Under the pieces are notes generated by a model. The model did not search any database. It worked only from the letters and a program-made list of their open reading frames with translations, and had not been told where the DNA came from. From NCBI GenBank assembly GCA_016782825.1, contig JADHXT010000211.1, forward strand, positions 1-6,488: DNA of 6,488 bases, read 5' to 3'. Made by a program: the position numbers and the translations under genes. Shown piece by piece: positions 6,232 to 6,488 of this stretch; positions within the stretch are counted from its first letter, which is position 1, and every line of letters begins with the position of its first letter. The DNA comes from Candidatus Brocadiia bacterium (GTDB lineage: Bacteria > Planctomycetota > PUPC01 > DSUN01).

Positions 6232-6488
6232 CTAGCGCAAATGGCGCGCCGGATCCTGCGCCACGCCGTGTCGGTAGAGTCGGAACTCCAGTCGCGTGCT
6301 GGTGGCGCGTCCCGTGGAACCGGCCCGGGCAATCGCCTGTCCCTGCCGCACGGCCTCGCCCTCCCCTACCAGCAGCTCACGATTGTGGGCGTAGGCGGTG
6401 GTGTAGCCGTTGCCGTGGTCGAGCACGAGCGCCCTGCCGTAGCCGCGCATCTGGTTGCACGCGAGCACCACACGGCCCCCGTCGGCCG
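6232..6488 (-). CDS. M23/LytM-fold protein, C-terminal 84 residues (5' end outside the window), probably non-catalytic
   Basis: The visible 84 residues are the end of a LytM (peptidase family M23) beta-sheet domain: GYGRALVLDHGNGYTTAYAH, then VRQGQAIARAGSTGR and a closing LEFRLYRHGVAQDPARHL. Active M23 endopeptidases cut peptidoglycan cross-links in the cell envelope and carry an HLHFE-type motif after GSTGRST. Here the aligned segment reads TSTRLEFRLY, so both His of that HxH motif are replaced (R and E). The His of YAH is kept, and the first HxxxD motif lies beyond the window. This resembles degenerate LytM proteins such as EnvC and NlpD, which activate amidases instead of cleaving substrate. 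That role is inferred. The stop is 44 nt upstream of the HIT gene, so it probably shares the transcript. Confidence 0.85.
   Translation of the reverse strand, partial: ADGGRVVLACNQMRGYGRALVLDHGNGYTTAYAHNRELLVGEGEAVRQGQAIARAGSTGRATSTRLEFRLYRHGVAQDPARHLR

Overview
The window is high-GC bacterial DNA (roughly two thirds G+C by eye). It is coding almost end to end, and every gene I can support lies on the minus strand, so it is read here from high to low coordinates. There are seven genes: the 3' end of an M23/LytM-family gene, a HIT-domain nucleotide hydrolase or phosphorylase, an HD-domain dGTPase-like protein, an FHA-GAF-AAA+-Fis sigma-54 activator, a membrane-anchored Ser/Thr protein kinase, a membrane PIN-TRAM protein of the YacL type, and the 5' end of ispD. 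Intergenic gaps are about 44, 8, 27 (3 with an earlier start), 26 and 4 nt, followed by a 1-nt overlap, so the array looks like one operon whose promoter and terminator both lie outside the window.

The lineage cannot be fixed from sequence alone. The mix of a bacterial Ser/Thr kinase with a small C-terminal beta-rich domain, an FHA-fused sigma-54 activator and a YacL-IspD pair would fit Planctomycetota or a related, mostly uncultivated high-GC phylum. Myxobacteria also combine FHA domains with sigma-54 activators. The planctomycete-like guess is inference.

Layout. 6488-6232: C-terminus of a LytM-fold protein that appears to have lost its second (HxH) metal/catalytic motif, so it is probably non-catalytic. 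6187-5642: HIT protein with an intact HxHxH triad and a CxxC pair. 5633-4434: dGTPase-like HD hydrolase, probably starting at TTG. 4406-2529: sigma-54 activator with intact GAFTGA, Walker A and B, arginine fingers and Fis-type helix-turn-helix, whose sensory part is FHA plus GAF rather than a response-regulator receiver. 2502-1180: kinase with one transmembrane helix. 1175-174: PIN-TRAM. 174-1: start of ispD.

Functionally the segment joins nucleotide clean-up (HIT, dGTPase), a possible phospho-threonine relay (kinase next to an FHA-bearing transcription activator), RNA handling at the membrane (PIN-TRAM), isoprenoid precursor synthesis (IspD) and envelope maintenance (LytM-like). The kinase/FHA-activator pair is the most system-like part. 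A direct kinase-to-FHA-to-sigma-54 route is plausible but is inferred from adjacency and domain content. I saw no RNA genes, mobile elements, CRISPR arrays or sigma-54 promoter sites in the window, and no stretch above 300 bases lacks a gene.
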